Source: an uncultured Sphingomonas sp. (GTDB taxonomy: Bacteria; Pseudomonadota; Alphaproteobacteria; Sphingomonadales; Sphingomonadaceae). Taken from it: a DNA stretch of 62,864 nucleotides. The notes beneath the pieces are model-generated. The model saw nothing but the letters and a program-made list of their open reading frames with translations, did not search any database and had not been told where the DNA came from. The DNA lies in the NCBI GenBank assembly GCA_913774925.1, contig CAJYKB010000052.1:1-62864 (forward strand). The letters run 5' to 3'. How positions within the stretch are numbered: position 1 is the first letter of the stretch; every line of letters starts with the position of its first letter. This document shows, one piece after another, positions 49,793 to 58,522 of this stretch. The position numbers were made by a program, and so were the translations under genes.

Positions 49793-50013
49793 TGTCGCTG
49801 CGCACCCGGATCGCATGGCGACACCTTTCCAGGGCGACGCGTCGCCGCCTCGCCGTGCTGCCGATCGCGGTTGACGCGGCTCCGCCACCACCGGACCCCA
49901 GCCAGCCAGCCGCGCCGAGCGCGTCCGCCGCTCATCGATCTCGCGTCCGCGCCATCCGCGATGGAGCGGCGCGCGGTCGGCTAGCGCCTAGGCTGAGGAG
50001 AGTCGCCCCATGA
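49789..50013 (+). CDS. Small basic Pro/Arg-rich protein
   Basis: A 74-residue protein with 16 or so arginines and a Pro/Ala linker. Coupled by ATGA on both sides. It may bind DNA, but low complexity makes this uncertain. Confidence 0.4.
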   Translation: MMSLRTRIAWRHLSRATRRRLAVLPIAVDAAPPPPDPSQPAAPSASAAHRSRVRAIRDGAARGRLAPRLRRVAP

Positions 50014-50348
50014 ACGCCCCCACCAGCATCATCCATTTGGATCGACGCGTCAGCCGAGCGGCCGAACTCGGCCGCGGCGTCGATCTTACCGCCGCCGACC
50101 TCGACCTCCTTGTGACGCTCGGGCTGATAGACATCCTGCACGACGCGAAGACCGACTTTCTGAAGGAACAGACCCGATGCAGGGACGCCCGCCGCCGCTC
50201 TATAATCGCGGCAAATACTGGCTCGACAAACTCCGACGAGAGGACGGCACCCCCCGTTCGCCTCGCTGGTACATCTTCTGGTACGACCCCGACGCGCGAC
50301 GCGAGGCAAGCCTTTCAACGGGCACGGCAGACGAGGTCGAAGCCATAG
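50010..50348 (+). CDS. Small protein ahead of the integrase (excisionase position)
   Basis: A 112-residue frame. Residues 1-55 (SIIHLDRRVSRAAELGRGVD then LDLLVTLGLIDILHDAKTDF) look real; the last 57 overlap the integrase in another frame and are of poor quality. Its place suggests a recombination directionality or regulatory role, but no Xis motif is evident. Confidence 0.45.
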   Translation: MNAPTSIIHLDRRVSRAAELGRGVDLTAADLDLLVTLGLIDILHDAKTDFLKEQTRCRDARRRSIIAANTGSTNSDERTAPPVRLAGTSSGTTPTRDARQAFQRARQTRSKP

Positions 50349-51514
50349 CTGCGCTCGACCGTCGCTACCTCTCCGATCGCGGCGAGGCCGCCGCCTATTG
50401 CCCGACGTGCGGGCAACCGGTGGCCTCGGCCGACGCGTATCTGCTGACCGACGCGATTACCGACTATCGGCTGGAGCACGGCGATCTGCAGGCGTCGGCG
50501 GTGACGATCGCCGCACGTCTGAAGCATGTGCTCGACTTCGTGGAAGCCGAGGAGGCGCGCAACGGCATGTTCGGCATGGCGACCAGCTGCGCAGTCGCGT
50601 GCAGCACGCCGTTCGTGACCGCATTCCGCGCCTGGTCGAAAGACCAGCCCGTAACCTGGCGTAACAAAGCTGGCGCGGTCACCGCATCGCGCCCGCGCTC
50701 GGCCGCGACCACCGAGGAGTCGGTGCTTCAGGTCGCCGCGGCGCTCAATCACGCCGCTGACGCGGATCCGCCGCGGTCGGAGCGACGACCGACGTACAAG
50801 CCGTTGCCACGTAAGCAGGTGTCGCGGCCGCGCCGGCATCGCGTCGATGTGCCCGTACTGGCGGACCTGCTCGCCTACGCCGCGGAGCCGGACAAGAAGC
50901 GGGCGTCACTGCACGCCTTCATCGTCGCATCGCTATGCACGATCGCGCGCCCAGATTCTGTCGTCGACATTTGCGTCGCACCCGAGCGGGAGCAGTGGTT
51001 TCCAGGCTCGCCCACGATCGACCTCAACCCGTTCGGTCGGGCTCAGACCAACAAGCACCGTCCGACGATCCCCGTGATGCCCGTGCTGGCGGAATGGCTG
51101 AGCGCAGAGCTGGCGAGGTACCAGCGCATCGACCGGGATCAGCGCAAGGGCGCCGGCTTCCTCGTCAATTACTATGGTCGCTCGGTGCTCGACGTCGACA
51201 CGTCCTGGGCGACGATGCTGCGCAACCTGAAGCTGCCCAGCGGGCGCGAGTGGAAGCCGTACCTGCTGCGCCACAGCCTCGCGACGATTCTGCGCAATCG
51301 TGGCGTTGCGAAGTGGGATCTCGAAGGCTTCATGGGTCACGACGCCGGTAGCACCACCGAGGTGTACGCGATCGGCCGCTTCGACACGGTGCGCCGCGCG
51401 CTGGAAGACATTCTCGGGGAGATCGAAACTCGCGCTCCCGGCGCTCTGCGCCGAACTTGCGCCGAAGTCGCTCTATCCGGTCCTTCAACAGGAGTGCTGA
51501 AAATGACCGGATAG
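50177..51514 (+). CDS. Phage tyrosine integrase adjacent to attR
   Basis: A 445-residue tyrosine recombinase with an N-terminal zinc-ribbon-like CPTCGQP (about 75) and arm-binding region. The catalytic domain has Arg in CTIARPDSVVDI (about 257), LLRHSLATILRNRG (HxxR-type RHS, about 363), MGHD (about 386) and Tyr in EVYAIG (about 396). It ends 11 bases from attR, so it is the recombinase that integrates this phage into tRNA-Val. It belongs to a family distinct from the P4-type enzyme at the other end. Confidence 0.92.
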   Translation: MQGRPPPLYNRGKYWLDKLRREDGTPRSPRWYIFWYDPDARREASLSTGTADEVEAIAALDRRYLSDRGEAAAYCPTCGQPVASADAYLLTDAITDYRLEHGDLQASAVTIAARLKHVLDFVEAEEARNGMFGMATSCAVACSTPFVTAFRAWSKDQPVTWRNKAGAVTASRPRSAATTEESVLQVAAALNHAADADPPRSERRPTYKPLPRKQVSRPRRHRVDVPVLADLLAYAAEPDKKRASLHAFIVASLCTIARPDSVVDICVAPEREQWFPGSPTIDLNPFGRAQTNKHRPTIPVMPVLAEWLSAELARYQRIDRDQRKGAGFLVNYYGRSVLDVDTSWATMLRNLKLPSGREWKPYLLRHSLATILRNRGVAKWDLEGFMGHDAGSTTEVYAIGRFDTVRRALEDILGEIETRAPGALRRTCAEVALSGPSTGVLKMTG

Positions 51515-51516
51515 AG
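51471..51516. repeat. 12-bp inverted repeat spanning the integrase stop
   Basis: CTCTATCCGGTC (51471-51482) and GACCGGATAGAG (51505-51516) form a perfect stem around 22 bases, covering the TAG of the integrase. Candidate terminator or arm-type integrase site; it also faces the minus-strand tRNA. Confidence 0.6.
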
Positions 51517-51525
51517 CCGACTTAC

Positions 51526-51572
51526 GTGGTGGGCGTGGCAAGGATTGAACTTGCGACCCCTGCGATGTCAAC
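51526..51572. other. attR: phage-borne 3' part of tRNA-Val
   Basis: Identical over 47 bases to attL (8682-8728). It supplies the tRNA from the anticodon loop to the acceptor end, restoring the gene whose 5' half (51573-51602) is host DNA. Confidence 0.9.
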
Positions 51573-51602
51573 ACAGTGCTCTACCACTGAGCTACACGCC
51601 CG
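51531..51602 (-). tRNA. tRNA-Val (anticodon GAC)
   Basis: A full cloverleaf: acceptor GGGCGTG with CACGCCC, D arm GCTC/GAGC, anticodon stem CTGTG/CGCAG with loop TTGACAT (anticodon GAC, reading GUC), T arm GCAAG-TTCAATC-CTTGC, discriminator A, and CCA encoded in the DNA beyond 51531. The 3' half is provided by the prophage. Confidence 0.93.
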
Positions 51603-51674
51603 CCGGAGGAGGCGCGTCTAGCGGGGGTTGGCGGGGGGCGCAAGCGCTATTCCGCGGTCCGCGACGCGTTTTTC

Positions 51675-52052
51675 TCAGATGAATTCGTTCGCAGTGCCCA
51701 CGTCGAACAGACGGTCGACCTCCAGCACCAGGTCGCGCAGGTGGAACGGCTTCGACAGGACGCGCGCCTGCGGCATCGCGCTGCCCGCCTTCAGCGTCAC
51801 GGCGGCGAAACCGGTGATGAACATCACCCGCATCCCCGGTGCGATCTCCTGCGCCTTCTGCGCCAGCTCGATGCCGTCCATCTCCGGCATCACGATGTCC
51901 GTCAGCAGCAGGTCGAACCGCTCCGTCTCGATCAGCGGCAGCGCCGCCGTGCCGCGGTCCACCGCGGTGACCGCATAGCCCGATCGCTCCAGCGCGCGCG
52001 CCAGATACTCGCGCATCACGGTGTCGTCCTCGGCCAGCAGAATACGTATCAT
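51675..52052 (-). CDS. cpdR: CpdR-like single-domain response regulator
   Basis: A 125-residue receiver-only protein: MIRILLAEDDTVMREYLARA, DLLLTDIVMPEMDGIELAQK with the phospho-acceptor Asp, and the KPFHLRDLVLEVDRLF end. It matches alphaproteobacterial CpdR, which when unphosphorylated brings ClpXP to substrates in the cell cycle (family knowledge). The start at 52052 gives the usual family N-terminus; an ATG eight codons upstream is possible. Confidence 0.85.
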   Translation of the reverse strand: MIRILLAEDDTVMREYLARALERSGYAVTAVDRGTAALPLIETERFDLLLTDIVMPEMDGIELAQKAQEIAPGMRVMFITGFAAVTLKAGSAMPQARVLSKPFHLRDLVLEVDRLFDVGTANEFI

Positions 52053-52222
52053 GTCGTCGCTCACTCCCGTCGCCATGCCTATGCCCTGCCTGCGTTGAAC
52101 TTTCCACCAGCGGAGATGGTGAACGAACGTAGCATAGCGACACGTTAACCACACACCCGCCGGCGACCCGTCGTGCGGCGGGCGGTTGCCCCTGCACGAT
52201 ACGTCCCATAGGCTGGCGCGCG

Positions 52223-53062
52223 ATGCCGGATTCGTTCGTCCTTCTCGGTGCCGATGATCCGCAAAGCCCGGTCGTCCTGTCGGTTCCCCATGCCGGGCGC
52301 GATTATCCCCCCGCGCTCCACGACGCGCTGCGCGCGCCGCCGGCGAGCCTGCGCACGCTGGAGGATCGCCACGTCGACGCGATCGCGCTGGCGGCGCGCG
52401 GGCAGGAGGCGGCGCTGATCCAGACGCGACCGCGCGCGTGGATCGACCTGAACCGTGGCGAGCATGAGCGCGACCCGCTGATCGACGACGGTGCGCGCGG
52501 ACCGCCGCTGACCGCGAAGGTGCGCGCCGGACTGGGGCTGATCCCGCGGCGGACCGCGGCGGCGGGGGAATTGTGGTCGCGGCGGCTGGCCGGAGGCGAG
52601 GTGGAGGAGCGGATCGCGAGCGACCATCGTCCCTATCACGACGCGCTCGCCGCGCTGCTGGAACGGACCCGGGCGCGGTTCGGGATCGCGATCCTCTTCG
52701 ACGTGCATTCGATGCCGCCGATCGCGGGGAGCGCGGCGCGCGTCGTGATCGGCGACCGCTTCGGCCGCGCCGCCGCGCAACGCTTCGTACGCCGGCTGGA
52801 GCAGGAGACGCGCGCTCACGGCGTCGCCTACGCGATCAACACCCCCTATGCGGGCGGACATATCCTGGAGCGTCATGCCGATCCGCGGCGCGGCATCCAC
52901 GGCATCCAGCTGGAGATCGACCGCTCGCTGTACCTGGACCGCGCGCTCGACGCGCCGGGTCCGGGGATGGCGGCCGTCATCCAGCTGGTGCGCGCGATGA
53001 TCGCGGCGCTGACCGACGAGGCGTTCGCCGGGATGCCGCCCGTCCAGCAGGCGGCGGAGTGA
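52223..53062 (+). CDS. N-formylglutamate amidohydrolase-family protein
   Basis: A 279-residue protein of the HutG2/FGase family: VVLSVPHAGRDYPPAL near residue 20, RAWIDLNRGEHERDP near 70, ILFDVHSMPPIAG near 160 and TPYAGGHILERHADP near 205 hold the conserved metal and catalytic residues. It hydrolyses N-formylglutamate to glutamate and formate in one histidine-degradation route, though no other hut gene is near, so the real substrate may differ. Confidence 0.9.
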   Translation: MPDSFVLLGADDPQSPVVLSVPHAGRDYPPALHDALRAPPASLRTLEDRHVDAIALAARGQEAALIQTRPRAWIDLNRGEHERDPLIDDGARGPPLTAKVRAGLGLIPRRTAAAGELWSRRLAGGEVEERIASDHRPYHDALAALLERTRARFGIAILFDVHSMPPIAGSAARVVIGDRFGRAAAQRFVRRLEQETRAHGVAYAINTPYAGGHILERHADPRRGIHGIQLEIDRSLYLDRALDAPGPGMAAVIQLVRAMIAALTDEAFAGMPPVQQAAE

Positions 53063-53067
53063 GGACA

Positions 53068-53172
53068 TAAAAAAACCACCGCGTGCGGAGCACGCGGTGG
53101 CCTAGGTTCAGGGAGGAGACACGCCAGAGGCGTGTCATACGGTCTCGCGAAAGGGGGGACACGAAACCGTAC
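53068..53172 (-). ncRNA. Candidate trans-acting small RNA with exposed C-rich loops
   Basis: On the minus strand this stretch folds into three stems: a 5' stem (TACGGT with ACCGTA) whose loop reads TGTCCCCCCTTTCG, a GACACGCC/GGCGTGTC hairpin, a single-stranded CTCCTCCCTGAACC, and a 10-bp terminator stem (53076-53100) followed by TTTTTTT. C-rich loops complementary to ribosome-binding sites are typical of alphaproteobacterial small RNAs. A promoter with TTGCAA and TATGTT 16 bases apart lies just upstream. No coding frame fits. Not matched to a known family. Confidence 0.6.
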
Positions 53173-53178
53173 GCTACA

Positions 53179-53206
53179 AACATAGGAACCCTGCAAAGGG
53201 TTGCAA
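53179..53206 (-). promoter_or_regulatory. Promoter of the candidate small RNA
   Basis: Minus-strand TTGCAA (53201-53206), 16-base spacer, TATGTT (53179-53184); predicted transcript start near 53172. Confidence 0.5.
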
Positions 53207-53382
53207 GCCCCTCCCCGCGCCGCACGATGAAATGTTTGTCATGATCGGTGAATGGTGGGGACCAGCGCCGATCGAGTGCCTGGAGACGGCCTCTCGACCT
53301 CGTTCGACGCCGCGCCCGCACGAACGATAGATTGGGGCCCCAGCATCATCGGGGGGAGGCAGCGCCCCTCCCCCGACCGGCA

Positions 53383-54147
53383 TTACATCGGCAGCGGCGC
53401 AGGCGTCTGGCCGGCGCGGGCCTGGCGCGCGAAGATGTCGCGCATCAGCGAAAGCGAGAACAGGTGCGCGTACAGCAGCGGCAGCATCCCCGACTGCGAC
53501 ATCTTGCGCAGCTGATCGCCGCGCAGATCGGTCAGCTTCGCCTCGTCCACCATCTGGAAGCCGCGATAGATGAAGGGCTGCTCGTTGCCCTCCTGCTGGA
53601 TCGTGACCTCGCCTTCCATCAACAGACCCATCTCGCGGATCTCGGTCATGAACTGATTGGTGCGCGCCGCGGCCTGCTCAAAATTCTCGTTGAACTGCAG
53701 GATGTTGCGCGTCAACTCGCTGGGCTGGCCATCGACGAACAGCGGCTCGCCATCCTCGAAATCGCCGATCGTCGGCGAGGTGGGATCGAAGCAGAGCGAC
53801 AGCTCCTCCGCATCCGGGCGCAGCCGCGCCAGCATGTACGGGTAGCGGCGGATATAGGCCGGGATGTAGACATTCTCGTCCACCAGCGTGCCGTCCGCAG
53901 CGACGAAGACGTTGACGCCCTCGTTCAGGCCCATCAGCGCGATCGGCACGGGATCGGTGCCGGCGGAGAAGACGATCGGCATGTAGCGCTGAACGAGCGG
54001 AAATTCCTCGACCGTGACGGGAATCGCGTGCTGCGACGCCAGGAACGGCGCGGTGGTGGCGGCGCGCACCTTGTAATTCGCGTGGGTCTCGCTCGAAAGC
54101 GGCTCGAGGCCGTTGTAGAAAATCGGAAGCTGCGGCGCGCTGGCCAT
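53383..54147 (-). CDS. SapC-family protein
   Basis: A 254-residue protein of the SapC family: IFYNGLEPLSSETHANYKVR, EEFPLVQRYMPIVFSAGTDP, VPIALMGLNEGVNVFV and YIPAYIRRYPYML are all characteristic. SapC was first linked to surface-layer protein export in Campylobacter, but its role in sphingomonads is not known. No signal peptide. The gene is followed by the small RNA locus. Confidence 0.9.
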   Translation of the reverse strand: MASAPQLPIFYNGLEPLSSETHANYKVRAATTAPFLASQHAIPVTVEEFPLVQRYMPIVFSAGTDPVPIALMGLNEGVNVFVAADGTLVDENVYIPAYIRRYPYMLARLRPDAEELSLCFDPTSPTIGDFEDGEPLFVDGQPSELTRNILQFNENFEQAAARTNQFMTEIREMGLLMEGEVTIQQEGNEQPFIYRGFQMVDEAKLTDLRGDQLRKMSQSGMLPLLYAHLFSLSLMRDIFARQARAGQTPAPLPM

Positions 54148-54228
54148 GGTAATCTCCGTACCGGACGTGGTGGGTCGTGTCTCTGGCGGGCGCGTCGCGT
54201 CCTGTCGCTGCCCGGACGGTCGCCGGGC

Positions 54229-55674
54229 CTATTGCGTGGCGTGGCCGGGCGCAAGCGTCACGAGCTTCCCGGGATTGAACAGCTCCCCCGGATCGAACGC
54301 CCGCTTGATCGCGCGCAGCGCCGCCAGCCGCGCGGGCGAAGCGAGCCGCTCGAGTTCGTGCAGCTTCATCTGGCCGATGCCGTGTTCGGCGGAAATCGAC
54401 CCACCGGCGGCCACGACCAGGTCGTGGACGAAGGCGGAGACGATCGGCACCTGCTCCGCATACCAATGCGCGGGATCGGTGCCGGGCGCGGCGCGGACGT
54501 GGAAATGGACGTTGCCGTCGCCCAGATGGCCGAAGCCCGAGGCGTGCGTGCCGGGGAAGCGCGCCTCGCACGCGGCGGCGGCCTCGACCATGAAGCGGGG
54601 CATGGCGGCGGGGGGGACGGAGATATCGTGCTGCGCCGCGGGGCCGGTCGCGCGCTCCGCGTCGGAGATCGATTCGCGGATGCGCCAGAAGGCCGCCGCC
54701 TGCGCCTCGCTGGCGGCGATGGTGGCGTCCGCCGCCTCCGCCGCGGCGAGGCCGTCCGTCAGCAGCCGCTCGACCAGCGCGAACGGATCGGGCTCGCCGG
54801 GGGCGGACGTGACCTCCAGCAGGACGTGCCACGGGTGGACGCCCGCCACCGGTGCGCGCGCGTCGGGAAGGTAGCGCAGCACCGCGTCGAGCGATTCGAC
54901 CGGCAGCAGCTCGAAGCTCTCCAGCCCCGGCGCGCCGGCCTGGAAGCGGTGGAGCAGCGCCGCCGCGGCATCGGGCGACGGCACGCCGACCCAGGCAACG
55001 GTGCGCGCGGCGGTCGCGGGCACGAGCCGCAGCGTCGCCGCGGTCACGATGCCCAGCGTCCCCTCGGCCCCGATCAGCAGCTGCGTCAGGTCGTAGCCGC
55101 GATTGTCCTTCTTCAGCGCGGACAGGCCGTCGTACACCGACCCATCCGGGAGCACCGCCTCCACCCCCGCCACCAGCCCGCGCATCGTGCCGAAGCGGAG
55201 CACCTGCACGCCGCCGGCATTGGTCGACACCAGCCCGCCGACCGTCGCCGACCCCTTCGCCCCCAGCGACAGCGGGAAGCGCCGCCCCTGCGCCAACGCC
55301 GCATCATGCAACGTCGACAGGATCACCCCCGCCTCCGCCACCGCCAGCCCGGCGGCGGCATCGAGCGAGCGGATGCGGTTCAGCGCGCGCAGCGACAGGA
55401 TCGCGGCGCGACCGTCCGCGGGCGGGGTGGCGCCGCCGACCATCGAACTGTTGCCGCCCTGCGGCACCAGGGCTGCGCCTTCTTCCCGCGCGACGGCGAC
55501 GATCGCCTGCACCTGCGCGACATCGCGGGGGGCGAGCATCAGCGGGGCGTGGCCGTGGTAACGCTGTCGCCAGTCGGTTTCCCACGGCGCGATCGCATCG
55601 CGATCGGTGACGATCGCGGCGGCGGGCAGATGCGCGGCAAGGCGATCGGCGAGGCGGGAGAGCGCCGGGGTCAT
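54229..55674 (-). CDS. FAD-linked oxidase (D-2-hydroxyacid/GlcD-like dehydrogenase)
   Basis: A 481-residue flavoprotein. The FAD_binding_4 region has ALVPQGGNSSMVGGATPPAD and LGAKGSATVGGLVSTNAGG; the C-terminal region has FGHLGDGNVHFHVRA with metal-binding His and SAEHGIGQMKLHELE. This matches D-lactate/D-2-hydroxyglutarate dehydrogenases. The ATG at 55674 is preferred because AGGA lies seven bases ahead. Confidence 0.9.
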   Translation of the reverse strand: MTPALSRLADRLAAHLPAAAIVTDRDAIAPWETDWRQRYHGHAPLMLAPRDVAQVQAIVAVAREEGAALVPQGGNSSMVGGATPPADGRAAILSLRALNRIRSLDAAAGLAVAEAGVILSTLHDAALAQGRRFPLSLGAKGSATVGGLVSTNAGGVQVLRFGTMRGLVAGVEAVLPDGSVYDGLSALKKDNRGYDLTQLLIGAEGTLGIVTAATLRLVPATAARTVAWVGVPSPDAAAALLHRFQAGAPGLESFELLPVESLDAVLRYLPDARAPVAGVHPWHVLLEVTSAPGEPDPFALVERLLTDGLAAAEAADATIAASEAQAAAFWRIRESISDAERATGPAAQHDISVPPAAMPRFMVEAAAACEARFPGTHASGFGHLGDGNVHFHVRAAPGTDPAHWYAEQVPIVSAFVHDLVVAAGGSISAEHGIGQMKLHELERLASPARLAALRAIKRAFDPGELFNPGKLVTLAPGHATQ

Positions 55675-55739
55675 CCCCGTGTCCTGCCGACAATTCATGG
55701 ATTGTTCAATCGCCCGGCGGCAGGAAGGATGCCATCGTC

Positions 55740-56216
55740 ATGCCTGCCACCTTGTCCTCCCTGCCCCCGATGCTGCTCGCCCTGGCCGCCCCGCTGGCGG
55801 TGTCGGGCGGTGCACCCGAACAGGCGCCGCCGCCGCCCCCGGCGCGCTGGACGCAGATGACGATCCACGAACGCCTCATCATCCGCATCCCGCGCATGCC
55901 GCGCGGCGCATCCGCGGCGGCGCGCAGCTTCACCCCGGTCGTGTGGCAGGAGCGCAAGGCGCCGCGCTGCGTCACGATGACCGACATCACGGGCGCGATG
56001 CTGGACCGCGAGGGCGAGGTCGACCTGGTGGTGGAGGGGGTGAAGCGGGTGCGCGCGAAGCTGAACGCGGATTGCCCGACGCTGGATTTCTACTCCGGCC
56101 TCTATCTGAAGCCGACCGGCGACGGAAAGATGTGCGCACGCCGCGATTCGATCCGCACGCGATCGGGCGCACGCTGTGCCATCACCGCGTTCAGGACATT
56201 GGTGCCGAAGCGCTGA
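55740..56216 (+). CDS. Exported hypothetical protein
   Basis: A 158-residue protein with a signal-peptide-like start (MPATLSSLPPMLLALAAPLA), a Pro-rich linker and a conserved-looking domain (RLIIRIPRMPRG, APRCVTMTDITGAML, DFYSGLYLKPTGDGKMCARR) with four cysteines. I recall similar proteins in sphingomonads but have no family name. It is divergent from the FAD oxidase gene. Confidence 0.6.
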   Translation: MPATLSSLPPMLLALAAPLAVSGGAPEQAPPPPPARWTQMTIHERLIIRIPRMPRGASAAARSFTPVVWQERKAPRCVTMTDITGAMLDREGEVDLVVEGVKRVRAKLNADCPTLDFYSGLYLKPTGDGKMCARRDSIRTRSGARCAITAFRTLVPKR

Positions 56217-56332
56217 TTTCCGCCGCGTCGCACGCATAATTCTTGACTTTCGGCGCCCGATGAAGGAGCGCGCCAAGGCAGAAACGGGATATTGCGGCTG
56301 GTGCCGCGCGCACCCGCCAACCGGACATCTGC

Positions 56333-57736
56333 ATGAGCTTCGCCGACCTCGGCCTTTCCGACGAACTTCTCCGCGCCGTCGGGGACACCGGCTATACCGA
56401 GCCGACGCCGATCCAGGCGAGCGCGATCCCGCCCGTTCTGATGATGCGCGACATCATCGGCATCGCGCAGACGGGGACGGGCAAGACCGCCAGCTTCGTG
56501 CTGCCGATGATCGACATCCTGGCCCACGGGCGCAGCCGCGCGCGGATGCCGCGCAGCCTGATCCTGGAGCCGACGCGCGAACTCGCCGCGCAGGTGGCGG
56601 AGAATTTCGAGAAGTACGGCAAGTATCACAAGCTCAGCATGGCGCTGCTGATCGGCGGCGTGCAGATGGGCGACCAGGTGAAGGCGCTGGAGAAGGGCGT
56701 CGACGTGCTGATCGCGACGCCGGGGCGGCTGATGGACCTGTTCCAGCGCGGCAAGATCCTGCTGACCGGCTGCTCGATGCTGGTGATCGACGAGGCGGAC
56801 CGGATGCTCGACATGGGGTTCATCCCCGATATCGAGGAGATCTGCACCAAGCTGCCGGCGCAGCGCCAGACGCTGCTGTTCAGCGCCACGATGCCGCCGC
56901 CGATCAAGAAGCTGGCCGACCGCTTCCTGAGCAATCCCAAGACGATCGAGGTCGCGCGCCCGGCGTCGACCAACATCAACATCACCCAGTGGCTCGTCCC
57001 GACCAAGGGGCCGGCGTTCGAGAAGCGCGAGACGCTGCGCCGGCTGCTGTCGCAGGAGGAGGTGCGCACCGCGATCGTCTTCTGCAACCGCAAGACGACG
57101 GTGCGCGAACTGAACAAGAGCCTGAAGAGCCACGGCCTCGCCAGCGGCGAGATTCACGGCGACATGGAGCAGCCGCAGCGGCTGGCCGAGCTGGAGCGGT
57201 TCAAGAAGGGCGATATCAACATCCTGGTCGCCAGCGACGTCGCCGCGCGCGGGCTTGACATCAAGGGTGTCAGCCACGTCTTCAACTTCGACGCGCCGTG
57301 GCACCCGGACGATTACGTCCATCGCATCGGGCGCACCGGGCGCGGCGGCGCGACGGGGGTGGCGTATACGCTGGTCGGCCCCGACGACGCCGAGAATATC
57401 GAGAATATCGAGAAGCTGACCGGGCAGACCATCGCGCGCCTAGACGCATTGCCCGACGCGCCTGCGCGCGAGGAACGTGGGTCGCGCCGCCGCGAGCGGA
57501 CGCGGCCGGCGGCCGAGGCACCACGACCCGAGCCGGTCGCAGCGGAGCCGCGGCGCGAGCGGACGCCCGAGCGCAAGCGTCGCGACGAGCCGCGCCGCGA
57601 CGCCGGATCCCGGCACGACGACCGGCGCCGCGACGAGGCGCCGCGCTACCGCGACGATCGCGACGACACGCCGGACACCAACGGCGGCTGGAACGGCCCG
57701 GTCCCCGACTTCCTGAGCGTCAAACTGACGTCATGA
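56333..57736 (+). CDS. DEAD-box RNA helicase (RhlE-like)
   Basis: A 467-residue helicase with the full set of motifs: Q motif near GYTEPTPIQ, motif I AQTGTGKT, Ia PTRELAAQ, motif II DEAD, motif III SAT, motif IV-VI including [17 protein letters not shown] and [10 protein letters not shown]. The C-terminal 85 residues are Arg/Glu/Asp-rich and disordered, as in RhlE-type helicases. It unwinds RNA, often in ribosome assembly or cold response. Confidence 0.94.
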   Translation: MSFADLGLSDELLRAVGDTGYTEPTPIQASAIPPVLMMRDIIGIAQTGTGKTASFVLPMIDILAHGRSRARMPRSLILEPTRELAAQVAENFEKYGKYHKLSMALLIGGVQMGDQVKALEKGVDVLIATPGRLMDLFQRGKILLTGCSMLVIDEADRMLDMGFIPDIEEICTKLPAQRQTLLFSATMPPPIKKLADRFLSNPKTIEVARPASTNINITQWLVPTKGPAFEKRETLRRLLSQEEVRTAIVFCNRKTTVRELNKSLKSHGLASGEIHGDMEQPQRLAELERFKKGDINILVASDVAARGLDIKGVSHVFNFDAPWHPDDYVHRIGRTGRGGATGVAYTLVGPDDAENIENIEKLTGQTIARLDALPDAPAREERGSRRRERTRPAAEAPRPEPVAAEPRRERTPERKRRDEPRRDAGSRHDDRRRDEAPRYRDDRDDTPDTNGGWNGPVPDFLSVKLTS

Positions 57737-57921
57737 GCGGGGCGGATCACGGCCCGGAATCGCCGTGCAACCTGGTCTGCACGATGGACGCGGTGACCGG
57801 CTGGTGCCTGGGCTGCTACCGGACGATCGGCGAGATCGCGGGCTGGAGCAGCGCCGACCGGCACGAGAAGGAAGCGATCCTGCGCCGCGTGGCGGAGCGC
57901 CGCGCGGAGGCCGAGGGCTAG
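57733..57921 (+). CDS. DUF1289-family small zinc protein
   Basis: A 62-residue protein: [20 protein letters not shown] then [20 protein letters not shown], the hallmark of DUF1289. Four cysteines probably bind zinc. ATGA overlap with the helicase gene points to co-translation. Function unknown. Confidence 0.92.
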   Translation: MSGADHGPESPCNLVCTMDAVTGWCLGCYRTIGEIAGWSSADRHEKEAILRRVAERRAEAEG

Positions 57922-57931
57922 AATCCAGACC

Positions 57932-58522
57932 CTAGGCGCGCAGTCGTCCCGACAGCAGGGGGCGCACGACCAGCGCGTTCAGGTCGATGACGATGTGCAG
58001 CACGACCGCGATCCAGATGGCGCCGGTCAGCAGATATGCCGCCGCGAGCGACGCCCCCGCCAGCGCCGTCGCCGCGACACCGACCCGCCCCTGATACCGG
58101 TGCGCCCAGCCGAACAAGGCGGTTGCGACGACGAAGCCCAGCACGGCCGATCCGAGCGTTATCGCGACGAGCAGCGGGACGAGCAGGCGGAAGAACAGTT
58201 CCTCGCTGACGCCGGCGCTGATCGAGAGCAGCACGCTCCACGGCAGTTCGCGCCGCGTTCGCGGCAGCACCGCCTCCACATCGCCCAGCCCGAAGGGACG
58301 ACGGCGGCGACGCTCGACCAGCGCGACCAGCACGCCGCCGAGCAGGATGCCGACGCCGGTGACGCGGAGGAGATCCCCGGTCGTCAGCGTGCCGCCGACG
58401 AGGGTCGCGAGCGCGATCCGCAGCGGCAGGAGCTCGGGCGGGATGGTCGCCAGTGTTTTGAGGCGCCCAAGGATCGCGAGGATGGTGAGCGCGGGGATGC
58501 CGAACCACAGCCACTGACGCAC
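57932..58522 (-). CDS. CPBP-family intramembrane metalloprotease (CAAX-like)
   Basis: A 196-residue membrane protein. Family motifs: SEELFFRLLVPLL (EExxxR), ATALFGWAHRYQG (FxxxH) and VVLHIVIDLNALV (HxxxD/N). It cleaves within the membrane or acts in bacteriocin immunity; substrate unknown. The only standard in-frame start is the GTG at 58522, but the same frame runs on upstream to a stop near 58680 and encodes another hydrophobic helix (LAATFLLLLALGCLYAFLRG), so the real start may be a non-standard codon. Confidence 0.85.
   Translation of the reverse strand: MRQWLWFGIPALTILAILGRLKTLATIPPELLPLRIALATLVGGTLTTGDLLRVTGVGILLGGVLVALVERRRRRPFGLGDVEAVLPRTRRELPWSVLLSISAGVSEELFFRLLVPLLVAITLGSAVLGFVVATALFGWAHRYQGRVGVAATALAGASLAAAYLLTGAIWIAVVLHIVIDLNALVVRPLLSGRLRA

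Larger units (their letters stand above)
8682..51572. mobile_element. Complete HK97-type prophage integrated in tRNA-Val(GAC)
   Basis: The element is delimited by a perfect 47-bp direct repeat (8682-8728 and 51526-51572), about 42.8 kb apart start to start. It carries an integrase beside the right repeat, a divergent CI/Cro-type switch, an early operon, and one full set of packaging, head, tail and lysis genes with no obvious inactivating frameshift, so it may be inducible. Gene order (HNH, possible cos, small and large terminase, portal, protease, capsid, connectors, tail tube, chaperones, tape measure, tip) fits a long-tailed siphovirus. The left 9 kb is cargo rather than phage core. Confidence 0.93.

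Noticed and set aside
53248..55860. An 870-codon plus-strand frame over SapC and the FAD oxidase
   Set aside because: Arg/His-rich shadow of two well-supported minus-strand genes.
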